Positions 34,160-44,058 of a stretch of 64,000 bases of DNA are shown in pieces. The DNA comes from Dipteris shenzhenensis (Eukaryota > Polypodiophyta > Polypodiopsida > Gleicheniales): the NCBI GenBank assembly GCA_047967505.1, contig CM106540.1. The stretch is one strand, 5' to 3'. Each line of letters begins with the position of its first letter. Position 1 is the first letter of the stretch. The notes under the pieces are model-generated. The model had not been told where the DNA came from. It saw nothing but the letters and a program-made list of their open reading frames with translations, and did not search any database. Made by a program: the position numbers and the translations under genes.

Positions 34160-34963
34160 AGAAATATGAATTCATCTCAAAAAGATGGAAAATATTCACT
34201 GTAAAGGTCAAAACTGTAGACCATATGATCAATGCAATATACTGTGGATAACCAAACACACATGGGCTTGGTTGCAGAGCATTCTCCTGATTGCAAACAG
34301 TGCAACCCTGTGGACTATACTCAAGGTCCTCAATCTATGCAAAGTGCATACAGTCACTTGGCATGATTTATCGGCGACGGCAGCAACTCCTAGGCCTAAT
34401 CTCAGCACTCCCATTGCATCCTTGCGACATGGATCCATGGCTGCAACTCCGAGGACTAAATCTCAAGAGTCAATACTCCCCTCTAGTGCTTAAACTCCAG
34501 CTTATACCATCTTAGAGGCAAATTGCCTCCAACTTACGTCATCTTACATGCAAAGTACCTCCAACTTGGGATCTCTTCCAGTTTCTCAAAGACCTTCGTT
34601 TGCATACAAGACTTCTCCCTTCATCTCCCTTTAACTTCGCATCTGCTGTACCAAACTGTATCGTACCTGGCATCACAAACTTCGTGAGGACGTTGCTTTC
34701 TGACGGATTTTGAATCTCTGTTTCTATTTTATAATGCGGCCGTGTGTCAGAGTTTGAAGCGATCAATCCTATGAAGTCTAGCTTCAACTTTCTGCATTTA
34801 ACCTACGTCCTGTTTATTCTCTTGCACACTATCCGCCAGTGATGAACAAGACAAGGAGGGAGAAGCCAACGAATAGTCCCGACTGGCACCTGCAAGAAGG
34901 TGTTCGTGATGTTTAATCTTAGGGGACATACAGTGGCAATTTCGCTCTCCTTGTTGATGCCGT
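34160..34963. other. Non-coding stretch
   Basis: No gene recognised; overlapping short frames on both strands lack domains. Confidence 0.4.
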
Positions 34964-35698
34964 GCCTTCCAATGCCGCCCGTATTTGGAGCAACGTTTAA
35001 TTTCAGTCGATTCCGACTCAACTTGCGGAACCTTATAGCAAGGAGGAGATATGAGCGGTTGAAGAGTGGAGTCTCTTCCGGGAAGAAAGTGAAGATCGTC
35101 AAATTGTTTCAAGATAAGCTGACCATCTTGGACAAGCACTACAACAGAAACGTGCTTTTCTTCTTCGAGCAGAACTTGAGAGTTTCAAAGAGCCCAGGCT
35201 TCAAAAAGTACTTCCGATTGTGGATGGAATGGAGTGGAAGCAGGATATCAGTGAGTGAAGAAGAGTGCAGAAAAGCGTGGAGCGTGATAGCACCGAAGTG
35301 GAAGATTGTTCTGCTGAATTCTTTAGCGAGTTCAAAAGACGCTGTCGAGTGCCTTGTGCTGCTGGTGATGGAGAGTCGAATATGTTGCCATTGGTAACAC
35401 CGGAACACCGGGGGAAATTTTCTACCCAGACAATTTGATTCTAGCAGACCTCTTTGAGAAGGCTCATCCACCTCCCACCTACGTATGGTACCCAACAACC
35501 TCCTCAGCTGCACTGCGGCTAGAAGCCTTGATTTCTTGCTATGATCAGCTTGGCGTGAAGCCTCTGTCGCGCCATGTAACCGAGCTGGGAGGTGGTATAA
35601 ATGATTCATCCCTCGGCAGCATCGGCCAGCAGGTCAAGGATGGGGAAGGCGCAGGAGAAATTCTGCTGAACAGAAGAAAGCATGGAAATTCAGACTGA
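34964..35698 (+). pseudogene. Gene fragment, two reading frames, possible sacsin/NOV-like C-terminal piece
   Basis: One frame (to about 35370) reads NLIARRRYERLKSGVSSGKK, FQDKLTILDKHYNRNVLFFF, FKKYFRLWMEWSGSRISVSE and ECRKAWSVIAPKWKIVLLNS. After a single frame change near 35372 it continues EYVAIGNTGTPGEIFYPDNL, ILADLFEKAHPPPTYVWYPT and LISCYDQLGVKPLSRHVTEL to a stop at 35698. The text is globular and not repeat-like. The order W-x-W, EC-x-x-AW, W-x-x-VL, then PDN-x-x-L-x-x-LF, WYP and YDQLGVK-x-LS reminds me of the C-terminal half of plant HSP90-like ATPase proteins (NO VEIN/sacsin-like). That link is from memory of the pattern and unproven. It is likely a captured or decayed gene piece. Confidence 0.35.
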
Positions 35699-36300
35699 TT
35701 CCCAAATTCCGTATTGCTGCCCTTTCTCCCGCGAAGCTTATTCGGAAGGCCAGAGATGCATATGTTCGCATGATGCTGGCTAGCCTGTTCCAAGTCTGGG
35801 CTCCGTTTGGCTCTGGGCTGAGCAATGGCCAAGCCCAGCGGATTGGACTTTTTGGCCCTCCACATATGGTTTGCGCCCAGCGCAGACCCGTCTTCCCCTA
35901 CCAAACTGTGCATTTGGTCCTTCCAACACTCGTTTGCGCCCAGCGCAAAGGCCTTGTCGAGCCTCCGCAAGGGAGAAGAGGCCATTCGGTTCTGTTGGCA
36001 CTCTCTCCCTCTCCAAATCAAAGTCCCGCCATCGCTCATCTTCGACGTCGATGTGGATCGCTTCCTCCCTTCCTCACACACATCAAATGGACTCCAAATC
36101 CTCTGAAAGTTCCTAATCCTCCTCCTCAAAAGGGGACGAAAGAAGCTTGTCACCGAATCTGTCTCTCTTTCTCTCCACACGGCCTGCAACTCTCTCCTCT
36201 CTCAAGGTCTCGGCAAAGCAAAAGCGCTCTCACAACGCAAAAAATCAAAGGCGAGGCGGGATGATTCTGTGTGAGACGAATTGGGCTAAGGGCAGAGCGC
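35699..36300. other. Non-coding stretch
   Basis: Overlapping frames on both strands (35770-36264 plus; 35545-36189 minus) are long only because stop codons are rare here. Neither shows a domain. One motif, GTTTGCGCCCAGCGC, is repeated near 35869 and 35931. Confidence 0.4.
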
Positions 36301-36317
36301 TGGAGAAATGGAGGAGT

Positions 36318-36410
36318 GATAAGTTTGGAAAAGTGAGAGATTAGGAGGAAGAGTGAGAGAGTTTAGGGATAAGTTTGAAAAAGTGAGAGTGTGGGGATAA
36401 GTTTGTTGAA
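36318..36410. repeat. Short tandem repeat upstream of the ORF cassette
   Basis: GATAAGTTTG occurs three times (near 36318, 36369 and 36396), twice followed by GAAAAGTGAGAG or AAAAAGTGAGAG. It lies 50-140 bp upstream of the TATA box of the cassette. Confidence 0.6.
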
Positions 36411-36451
36411 AAGGAATCGTGAGCGAGTACGTTTAGGGTTTGGGAATTTTT

Positions 36452-36458
36452 TATAAAG
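36452..36458 (+). promoter_or_regulatory. Candidate TATA box of the ORF cassette
   Basis: TATAAAG lies 65-71 bp upstream of the ORF1 ATG. A start site about 30 bp downstream would leave a leader of about 40 bases. Spacing and sequence fit a plant RNA polymerase II promoter; this is inference. Confidence 0.45.
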
Positions 36459-36522
36459 TGTCCATTCAATTGGCAACTCTTGACTACGCCCTCTGCATAC
36501 TTCTGTGTAGAAAACTTATACA

Positions 36523-36909
36523 ATGGCCATAGCAACCATTGCATTTGATGCTCAATGCCTGCTGCAAGATGTAGAAATCCCATTGAAGGAAGGAAAGTGT
36601 GTTGTAAACAAAAGTTTCTTGGTTAATAAGCTTCCTACAGGCCTCATATTTGATGGAGTCAATGCTGTGATTGCTGATACTGTTTGTGGCCAAACTCTAG
36701 TCCCTATGGTAGAGCACACTGACATGGAAGGAGGTATACATTTCATCGTGGATTCAAGCTTGTCTGACAAGTATATAGTGTCCACCAGAGAGAGGACATC
36801 CTCACCGGCAATGGCTAGAAGTGATCCACACACCATATATGTCGAGGATGATGAATATAGCGATGATAAATGTTTTGTGAGTGTTCAGGACAATGACGAG
36901 GTAGAGTGA
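36523..36909 (+). CDS. Cassette ORF1, 128 residues, unknown function
   Basis: The ATG has a strong context (ACAATGG). The protein starts MAIATIAFDAQCLLQDVEIP, is mixed alpha/beta by composition through residue 90, and ends in an acidic tail (VEDDEYSDDKC, DNDEVE). There is no signal peptide, transmembrane segment or domain I recognise. It is the first of three consecutive plus-strand ORFs; its TGA overlaps the ATG of ORF2 as TGATG. It may be a real expressed gene, a viral-type gene or a transposon gene. The full open frame, context and promoter support coding better than any other unassigned frame in the window. Confidence 0.5.
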   Translation: MAIATIAFDAQCLLQDVEIPLKEGKCVVNKSFLVNKLPTGLIFDGVNAVIADTVCGQTLVPMVEHTDMEGGIHFIVDSSLSDKYIVSTRERTSSPAMARSDPHTIYVEDDEYSDDKCFVSVQDNDEVE

Positions 36910-37637
36910 TGTCGGGGTCCAATTCTCTCACACCAATAAATATTATGGAATCACCTAGGAGTAAAGCCCGCACATCTATTCGAAGTGTATCTTCCTTGCC
37001 TAAATTTCTTATTCATATACACCTCAAATGCGACTCGCAAACATTGCTGGAAAAGAACCACAGGAATATACTTACAGTTGAAGACATGATGGCTGATGGT
37101 AAATATCATCTCTTTGCTTTTACAAATTCTAACATATTTTCCTGTTCCAGAACTCAATACAAGAATGATGCAGGGCTAACAAATTACCTGATTCGAAAGA
37201 TCACAAATAAGGACGATCTCATTTCTCCAATGATGTTGAGAACAAAAGCACAAGCTATAATAGATCAACATTCAGAAGGAATTTCAACTTTATGCCTTGA
37301 AGCTCTCCATTTTGGCTACAATGTCAGCTTAGACAAGCTCCTCAAAACAGATCGAAAGACTAGAAATATGATACTAGTAGCAGAGTTCAACATGTTTCAA
37401 AGTAATCAAGCAAAAAAAGCAAAGGAGCTACCAATTACAATAGAACGTGTGACTGCCGTTGTTGATTTCAATTTTGCAAAACAAGCATATGGCAAACATT
37501 TTGATTTCTTCCCAACTCCACCAAAGACCGATGTAATGCATGTACATTCTTCATTACAAATCTTACGAAACATACTACCTTCAATTTCACGTACTCATGA
37601 AATAACTCATAGTTCTTCAATGTCCTATTACACATAG
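36909..37637 (+). CDS. Cassette ORF2, about 242 residues, unknown function
   Basis: The ATG at 36909-36911 shares its A with the ORF1 stop. The N-terminal 35 residues are Ser/Arg rich (MSGSNSLTPINIMESPRSKA). The rest is globular: FLIHIHLKCDSQTLLEKNHR, LTVEDMMADGKYHLFAFTNS, LEALHFGYNVSLDKLLKTD and VAEFNMFQSNQAKKAKELPI. No domain is recognised. The last 25 bases overlap the start of the GIY-YIG frame, which sits at -1 relative to ORF2. This suggests that the two were one protein split by a frameshift, or that the nuclease is made by -1 frameshifting; I see no classical slippery heptamer in the overlap. Confidence 0.5.
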   Translation: MSGSNSLTPINIMESPRSKARTSIRSVSSLPKFLIHIHLKCDSQTLLEKNHRNILTVEDMMADGKYHLFAFTNSNIFSCSRTQYKNDAGLTNYLIRKITNKDDLISPMMLRTKAQAIIDQHSEGISTLCLEALHFGYNVSLDKLLKTDRKTRNMILVAEFNMFQSNQAKKAKELPITIERVTAVVDFNFAKQAYGKHFDFFPTPPKTDVMHVHSSLQILRNILPSISRTHEITHSSSMSYYT

Positions 37638-37996
37638 GAAATGGCGACGAAGACAAAGAAGAAGACACAGAGGGCCCTTATTACGTATACTGTATTCAAT
37701 GCATTCCTACAACAAAACGATATATTGGACAAACTAGTGACCTTCAAAAATGGCTTGCGCAACACAAAACTAGTCCTCCTTTGAAAATGAAACATGATGT
37801 CGACACGTACAAGCCGTTCCACAAGAATTTCAAAGCAGAAGTCCTAGCAACAACAGACAAAAAGGGCAAGGTAGATACACTTGAAGAAAAATTCATAAAA
37901 TATATCAACACAACTGACTCGACACATGGCTACCACAACCTCCGGGAAATCCATCATCTACAAAAAAATACTACTTCCTCAGAAACAGGAACATAG
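37613..37996 (+). CDS. GIY-YIG nuclease domain ORF (ORF3)
   Basis: The open frame has the GIY-YIG signature: GPYYVYCIQC (the GIY position, as YVY), KRYIGQTSDLQKWLAQHKT (YIG and the following helix), then VDTLEEKFIKYINTTDS (the metal-binding Glu) and HGYHNLRE (the final Asn). The usual catalytic Arg of the helix after YIG is not obvious (QKWLAQH), so activity is uncertain. There is no ATG ahead of the motif; the first in-frame Met is in KMKHDVD, after YIG. The GYxNxRE ending is like phage or large-DNA-virus GIY-YIG nucleases rather than the Cys/His-containing form of Penelope elements (from general knowledge of the families). No RT is nearby. Confidence 0.6.
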   Translation, partial: FFNVLLHIGNGDEDKEEDTEGPYYVYCIQCIPTTKRYIGQTSDLQKWLAQHKTSPPLKMKHDVDTYKPFHKNFKAEVLATTDKKGKVDTLEEKFIKYINTTDSTHGYHNLREIHHLQKNTTSSETGT

Positions 37997-39439
37997 TCTA
38001 GAGTACTTGCATAGAAGTCCATTCTTTATACATGGATATGACTTCAAGTTTTGAACTAATGTTAAGTCATAGCATTGCAGGACTATTGAATTTTGACACA
38101 ATTAACTCCTTTTTGCATGCTCAAATCATTAGCTCTTTTTGGCACGGATGAAAAGCTTTATGACCTTTTTTGGAATATCAAAGCACGAATGCTTCTTCTT
38201 TGTATTCATGAAACTCTTAGAAGTTTTGGTGCCGTTATAATATTGCTCCAGTATTAATACTATTGAAACTCCACTCATGTTGTGCACTTTGAAATTTCAA
38301 CATTAATGGTTCTCAAGTTCGCAAACATCATACTCACTATACACCTCCCTCAAACATCCACTCATCATTTACTTCCTCTACATAACAACTACTTGTCGAG
38401 ATCTAGTTCATTATCCATTTGCAAGTACTCTTATTCTCTCAGTTGTTGTTTGCGCCCTAGCATTCCAGTTGCATTTCCATTGCTCTACATCCAACAGTGG
38501 GTTCTCTTGCTCCTACTTGCCTCCCCCATGCTCTTTGCTCAGCCCACCTTCCTCTCAAGGAATAGAAAGTGACGGGTAAAGATGGGAGCCGACCCCAATG
38601 CATGATGAAGTTTGGGTGGGAGTGGCTTTTGTTTCTATGCATCAACCATTAGTCTGGGATATTGGCCTTTTTACAAACTAAAGGATCATTTGTTTGCTGT
38701 TTAGCAAGTGCCTACTATTTAGTACCAAGACCCATTGTCCATTCAACGGCTGCATATTGTCCGTACAATAAGTGCAAAGTGGTGTGAACTCGTCGTACAA
38801 CCTGTGTCAAATGCCGTACAACTTCTTGTTAGAGCCTACATCAATCACTGTATAACCAGCTGTCAAGCTGCCGCATTAGTCTAGCCTGCATCAATCGCCT
38901 TAGTGCCTGCGCCGAACAAACTGTCATATAGACTTTGAATACTTGTCAACATTGTACAGCACTCAGTCATACGATTACTAGAACCTGCGCCAGCCTTGTA
39001 CTAGACCCATCAGGTCTGCCTTCCATACAAAATCTATTAGACTTGTGGATATGCACATGTACTCTCTCAACGGAGGCATAAGCTTGATGATGTAAGGCCA
39101 TCAAATGCATTTTCATTGGCTACAGCTCACAGAGCAAAAGATACAGGTTGTTTTCAGCCTAGCATAGGCAAGGTAATTGTCATGGCCCTTTACCGTGGCT
39201 AGACTGTAAGAAACCACCACAAAAGCCTCTCATGTATTTGATGCCATACTATCCTTTGCAGATTCAGATGACACTATGCAAAGTCCAAATCCAAATGCTC
39301 TAGGAGCTCACAACCTACTCATGTTGCCAATTTTTAGCCTAATTCGCAACCACATGATAATCATGCTATTGAATTCCAATTTTGAAACAAAAACTGGATT
39401 GTATGTTAACCTAAGTCAATATCCTCCTCATGTCCTTGC
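37997..39439. other. Non-coding stretch
   Basis: No gene recognised downstream of the cassette. No AATAAA is visible in the first 300 bp, so I cannot place a poly(A) site. Confidence 0.4.
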
Positions 39440-40240
39440 TATAGCCACCTAATCAAAATAATAATCTTAATTAGCAATACGTATGACATCATGAATTCAG
39501 TCAAGGGATGAGTAAGCTGCAAATTTTCTTTTAATATGTGCATGAACCAGGACTACAATGGAATCCTTTGTTATGGAATTGCAGGGGCAACTTTTCTTGT
39601 AAGGGGCACACAAACATCCAAGAGTTACAATCCATTACAAATTTTATTATCAAAAGGCATGCTATTTCGGTAAGAAGTATAATTTTGATACTTCATCTAA
39701 GCTGTGCACATTGATACCTCCTAGAATTCATACGTAGATTTAGAACATAGGCACTGTTTTTGTGTCGCAAAGGTAACTTAAACTTGTATCTAAATATAAT
39801 TTCTAACAAGCTAACAATTTCAAATGTTAACTTACCTTGCTATAGCCACCTAATCAAATTAATAATCTTACGGAATGTTTAATTAACAATACGTAAGACA
39901 TCATAAATTTAATCAAGGGATGAGAAGCTGCAAATTTGTTTTAATACCTACATGAACGGGGACTACAATGGAATCCTTTGTTGTAGTCTTTGCAAGGGCA
40001 ACTTTTCTTGTAGGGCAACATAAACATGCAAGACTTACCAACCATTACCAATTTTATAGAAATTTTATTATCAAAAGGTATGCTGTTTCAGTGTAAGTAT
40101 AATTTTGATACTTCATCTAACCTGTGTAAACATTGCTACCTCCTAGAATTCCAACGTAGATTCAGAACATGGGAACCGTTTTTGTGTCTCAAAGGTAGCT
40201 TAAACTTGTATCTAAAACTAAAAAGATAATTTCTAACAAG
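39440..40240. repeat. 400-bp imperfect tandem duplication
   Basis: Units at 39440-39810 and 39840-40240 share TATAGCCACCTAATCAAA, TACAATGGAATCCTTTGTT, GGCAACTTTTCTTGTA, ATAATTTTGATACTTCATCT and TTAAACTTGTATCTAAA. Identity is about 85 percent by eye with several indels. Neither unit encodes a recognised protein. Confidence 0.85.
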
Positions 40241-40560
40241 AAATCAATATAACTTGGTCCAACTAAGTTCAATTTGTGTTCCTATTTCTCTAATATACAA
40301 CGGATAGGAGATCCATCTGAGCCCAATAATTTCAAGGGAAGGCAATGAAGCTCATAAATGCCTACATCAATGTCATCCAAATTCAACCCCTCCACCAAAA
40401 TAATATCCTGAGAGAAAAAGAAACATAAAATATTAGTACAAAACATGTATCGGTGCACTTCTGATAACTTGAAGTAATAAGAGACATTCAGCAAAATAGA
40501 AATACATATGGTCATTTGCACAGGCTTCTGTGTACAAAATCAACATATAATCAATGAGCT

Positions 40561-40633
<73 letters not shown>

Positions 40634-40634
40634 G
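40561..40634. repeat. (CT)n(TA)n compound microsatellite
   Basis: About 25 CT units are followed by about 12 TA units. Confidence 0.95.
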
Positions 40635-40835
40635 CAAATGCAAGCACAGGCAAAGGTGCACATGTGCCCCATACACAGGGAAGACCATATCTGTAAGTAC
40701 ACACAAATAAAGAACTAGAAATGATTTCAATGAGGTATAATAAGATCGTTCTTGCTAGAGCAGCCATCCAACCAAGCAAAATATACATTCTTGAATGCGG
40801 GAAACGGTAAAGATAAGGAGAACAATGCTCTACTT

Positions 40836-41068
40836 TGTGTGTGTGTGTGTGCGCGCGCGTGTGTGCGCCTACAATCACATACATACATACATATGTATGT
40901 ACATATGTGTAGATAAACACTTTTTTTTGTGAAATCCAGATAATTATATTAACATCAGTTGTAATTGCTCTTCCAAGAAGGAGAGCAATTACATCTTTAG
41001 AAAACTTGCATATATGCCAAGTACTGAGAGTGATCCAATTGGCCCGCTTGCAGGCAAAAGGACTGCCT

Positions 41069-41112
<44 letters not shown>

Positions 41113-41310
41113 ACGCACGAGCGTGTCTACAATTACATACATACATACATATGTGTAGATAAACACTTTTTTGGGGTGAAATCCAGATGATTATATTAAC
41201 AGAGGTTGTCTCCAAGAAGGAGAGCAATTACATCTTTAGAAAACTTGCATATATGCTAGGTACTGAGAGTAACCCAATTGGCCCACATGCAGACAATCAT
41301 AAAGGACTGG
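40836..41310. repeat. Tandem duplication of a LINE-like 3' end with GT repeat
   Basis: Two units of about 235 bp each start with a GT/GC repeat (40836 and 41071). They continue with ACATACATACATACATATG, GTAGATAAACACTTTTTT, GAAATCCAGAT, TTATATTAACA, AAGGAGAGCAATTACATCTT and CCAATTGGCCC. On the minus strand the T run is an A run following text typical of a plant LINE 3' end. The GT tracts have expanded independently. Confidence 0.75.
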
Positions 41311-41582
41311 GACGCCCGGAAAAAAGAGAGCCTGTTTAGAGAAGGATCACCAAAAAACAATGGTTTTTGCCCCTCCAAAAGAGTCCATAGGGCCCAATAG
41401 CGAACCAAGGAAAAGAAAAGATCATATCCCTGCCGGTCAGGGTTCAATCCAAGCAGCCAATATAGCCTGCCAAAGACAGCCGCTGAAAAGTGAGCCTGCA
41501 AGGTCCTTTCCAGAAGTATCCCCACTTGGAGTGTGAGTAGAAGGGTGGGTTCGAGTGAAATTGCATGAGTGCTTCCCCTCAA
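41256..41582 (-). pseudogene. LINE zf-RVT-like tail
   Basis: The minus strand reads FGRLYWLLGLNPDRQGYDLF, then FSLVRYWALWTLLEGQKPLF, then SFMIVCMWANWVTLST. The W-x-LW-x-L block before basic/aromatic residues, followed by an A run further downstream at 41167-41173, matches the end of a plant LINE polyprotein. Upstream (41747-41983, minus) ISMDGTVSPAADKGGSG looks like an RNase H opening, but its order relative to the tail is unusual. RT is not found. Confidence 0.35.
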
Positions 41583-42699
41583 TATCTATCAACCCTCAAT
41601 TAGTTCTAAAAATGAAGAGAAATGTATATGCCTCAACAATGGAAAAAAGGGGTAGGAGAGCAAAAAGGTAGTCCCAAACCCCTATCATTGTGATATGAAG
41701 AGCAGCAAAAACCCTGACACTCAATATGCACAATTCCAAAAAGAGTCTAGGAGCCTACGAATCCACAAAACATCTGTCCCATTAGCTCTGAAAGTGTGAC
41801 TAATCTTTGACTAAATCTCTGATAAAGTCTGTATGTGAACCACCAGATCAGCTCCAATATCTTGCCTGCAGCGTGCATACCAGATCCTCCTTTGTCAGCT
41901 GCTGGAGAAACGGTTCCATCCATTGAGATACTGAGAAATAACAAACTCGGATAATCACTCAGATGAAGTCCTTGAAGAGGCAAGAGATCACAGTTGAGGC
42001 TCTCTTAGAGCCTAGAGTGGAGAAATTCTAGACAAATGGTGTAGCTTCCTGTTGAACCTTCTTTGCCACACAGTCAAATAATGGTGGGAAGAAATGAAAT
42101 CAAGCAGCAAATTCACTCCAAATAGGTCATCAAGGGGCCAGCTTCACACCTCGGTCACTCGTGCACTAATCTACATCCTCCTCCAAGAGCACAAGCTCAT
42201 CAACAGATAGTGTACCAAAATAGATGAACTCTTAACAGGGCATACTTTTTGGTGCTGTGCCCTTGGATCACGAGGCAGGCTATGCATCTCAGTTTCATCC
42301 TCCTCACTTCCCGTTGTTATCACACATGGAGTCTTGATTCCAGCCAAAGCTCACGAGTCTGGATCTGATACTCTATGCACCCAATCTAAGAAGAGATCGA
42401 GTTGCCTTTTGGAAGTTCTCTACTTGGCTGCCATACGCTGACTCTTGGATTGTAGGGGGACTTCCAACATGGAATGGCAGCCTGTTGTTAAGAGGCACAT
42501 CCTCCCCACTAAGAGAGCAGCATGGGAGGATTTCATTCTCAAGATCAGAGGAAGAGACAGCTGGTTTGAGGATGAGTTCTCCATTAACGAGGCATTGCTC
42601 AAAATAGATGTTGCGCCTCAAGGTGCTTTGTCCAAGCGTGAAATGTCCTTGGCCAATTAACAGATCTTTGGTTATCAATAAATAACAGGGTCGGATCTT
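41583..42699. other. Mostly non-coding stretch
   Basis: Apart from the weak RNase H-like text at 41747-41983 (minus), no gene is recognised. A minus-strand frame at 42373-42720 has no domain. Confidence 0.4.
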
Positions 42700-43075
42700 T
42701 TTCAATAAGACCAATACCATTTGAGATCCTTCTCAATTACATAGCGTCGCAGGCTACATAGTCGATGCTGTATATTCGTCTTTCGTGGAGGATAAAGCAA
42801 TAGTGCTTTTGTTTCTTGCTGCTCCCATATGAGGTAAAATAAAATGTTGAAGCAATATCCAGAAGTAGATCTTTTGTCATCCGAGCATCTTGCCCGATCA
42901 TTATCAGTAAAATCCTAATCATTTTAGATCATTGCTTCTTTTGTATTCAATCCCACGAGTTAGTGTTCCCTTGACATACCTAAGAACTCTCTTGGCTGTC
43001 TTCCAATGGCTTTCTTTCAGATCAGCCATACATTGGAAAATTGCACTGTGGACAAGCTATGTTCGATCTATTGCA
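42700..43075 (-). pseudogene. Copia RNase H relic (second family)
   Basis: The minus strand reads DLKESHWKTAKRVLRYVKGT, LTRGIEYKRSND, then after a frame change TDNDRARCSDDKRSTSGYCF and SSKKQ. This is the copia RNase H region (HW-x-A-x-R-x-LRY-x-KGT, then the Asp-containing block and RSTSGY). The sequence differs from K1-K3, so it is another copia lineage. Frame breaks at about 42895 and 42840, and missing upstream RT, show it is a relic. Confidence 0.6.
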
Positions 43076-44058
43076 GCAATTCATGTGTGTTTGTGTGGAG
43101 GGCATTGTAGTCTAGTGAGGTTCCACCCAGTTTTCTTTCAGAGTATCAGAGCAAGGTTGTGGGCTGGACCTGTGAAGACCCTAGTGGCAGTCTTCTAGCC
43201 ATATGTGCACACACACAGTTGAGGAGAGGCATTATAGAGAGGAGGATCCTGCAGAAAGAACCGCAGAGAAGGACCTGAGCAACCCTAATTCCCGATTCTA
43301 AGATCCTACGCAGGTCCGTTGTGTGAAAAAAGACGTGCCTAAAAGCAAGCTCAACAAGGTCTCTGAAGGACCTGCTAAAGCAGTGAAACAGGGCATCTAT
43401 GAAAAATCACTACACCATTTGGTAACAGCTTCAGCAATCTATCGACAAACCTAATAACTGATACAAGTCTGCACAACAAACAGACGTGCCTTGAGCGAAA
43501 CAAAGAGATCAAGTAAATCAAAGGTACCTGTAGCTAAAGATAGGCATGCATCCGTAGAGCAATCAAAACTCAAAGAAAGGCAGAAGATGCTGCTGTAAAG
43601 GATTCCATCGACAAAATTACGTTTTTCTTGTCAACGGACCTTGATGAAAATCTGAAGTGCCTCCAGGATCTGAATTTTTATCATATTTCAGCATGCACGA
43701 TCTCCACTAACCCTATACATGGTGTACCGTCTATTTTGAGGAGTCAAAAGTCCCTACTAATCGGGTATTTTCCCCTAGCCTCAACATTTTGAGGGCTTGT
43801 TAAGACACACATGGTAGTGTATATTTGTCTCATCATTGAGAACCAGCCTCTTGTCCTTGTATACTCTGGTCCATTGCTTGGTTTACGCTATGTTTTTACA
43901 TAGAAGAACAATTTTTAATTGCCAATTGTAATCTCATGGGCCGCCACCTCCTTGAGCATTGTTGGTTGGTGGTATCTCGCTGGAAAAACAAAGTGTGGGA
44001 TTTGGCTGTGCCTTCTTATCTCGCCTATGCGTCTTGAGCAAATGCCCCCTGTGTCGGA
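43076..44058. other. Non-coding stretch left of G3
   Basis: No gene recognised. GTATCAGAGCAAGG at about 43142 resembles a Met-tRNA primer binding site on the plus strand, but no LTR boundary could be placed next to it. Confidence 0.35.

Noticed and set aside
35545-36264. Long open frames on both strands
   Set aside because: Both strands are open over the same bases in a GC-richer stretch, with no domain, so neither can be favoured.
37613-37996. Penelope-like element as the source of the GIY-YIG domain
   Set aside because: No RT is found within several kb and the Cys/His motif of Penelope nucleases is not seen.
40540-41166. 208-codon minus-strand open frame with His-Thr and Arg-Glu runs
   Set aside because: It is produced by GT, CT and TA microsatellites and spans the duplicated LINE tail.
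41747-41983. RNase H-like opening ISMDGTVSPAADKGGSG on the minus strand
   Set aside because: Only one block is visible and its order relative to the LINE tail is opposite to the usual one.
43130-43160. Plus-strand Met-tRNA PBS-like GTATCAGAGCAAGG
   Set aside because: No LTR end or matching LTR could be placed beside it, so I did not call an element.
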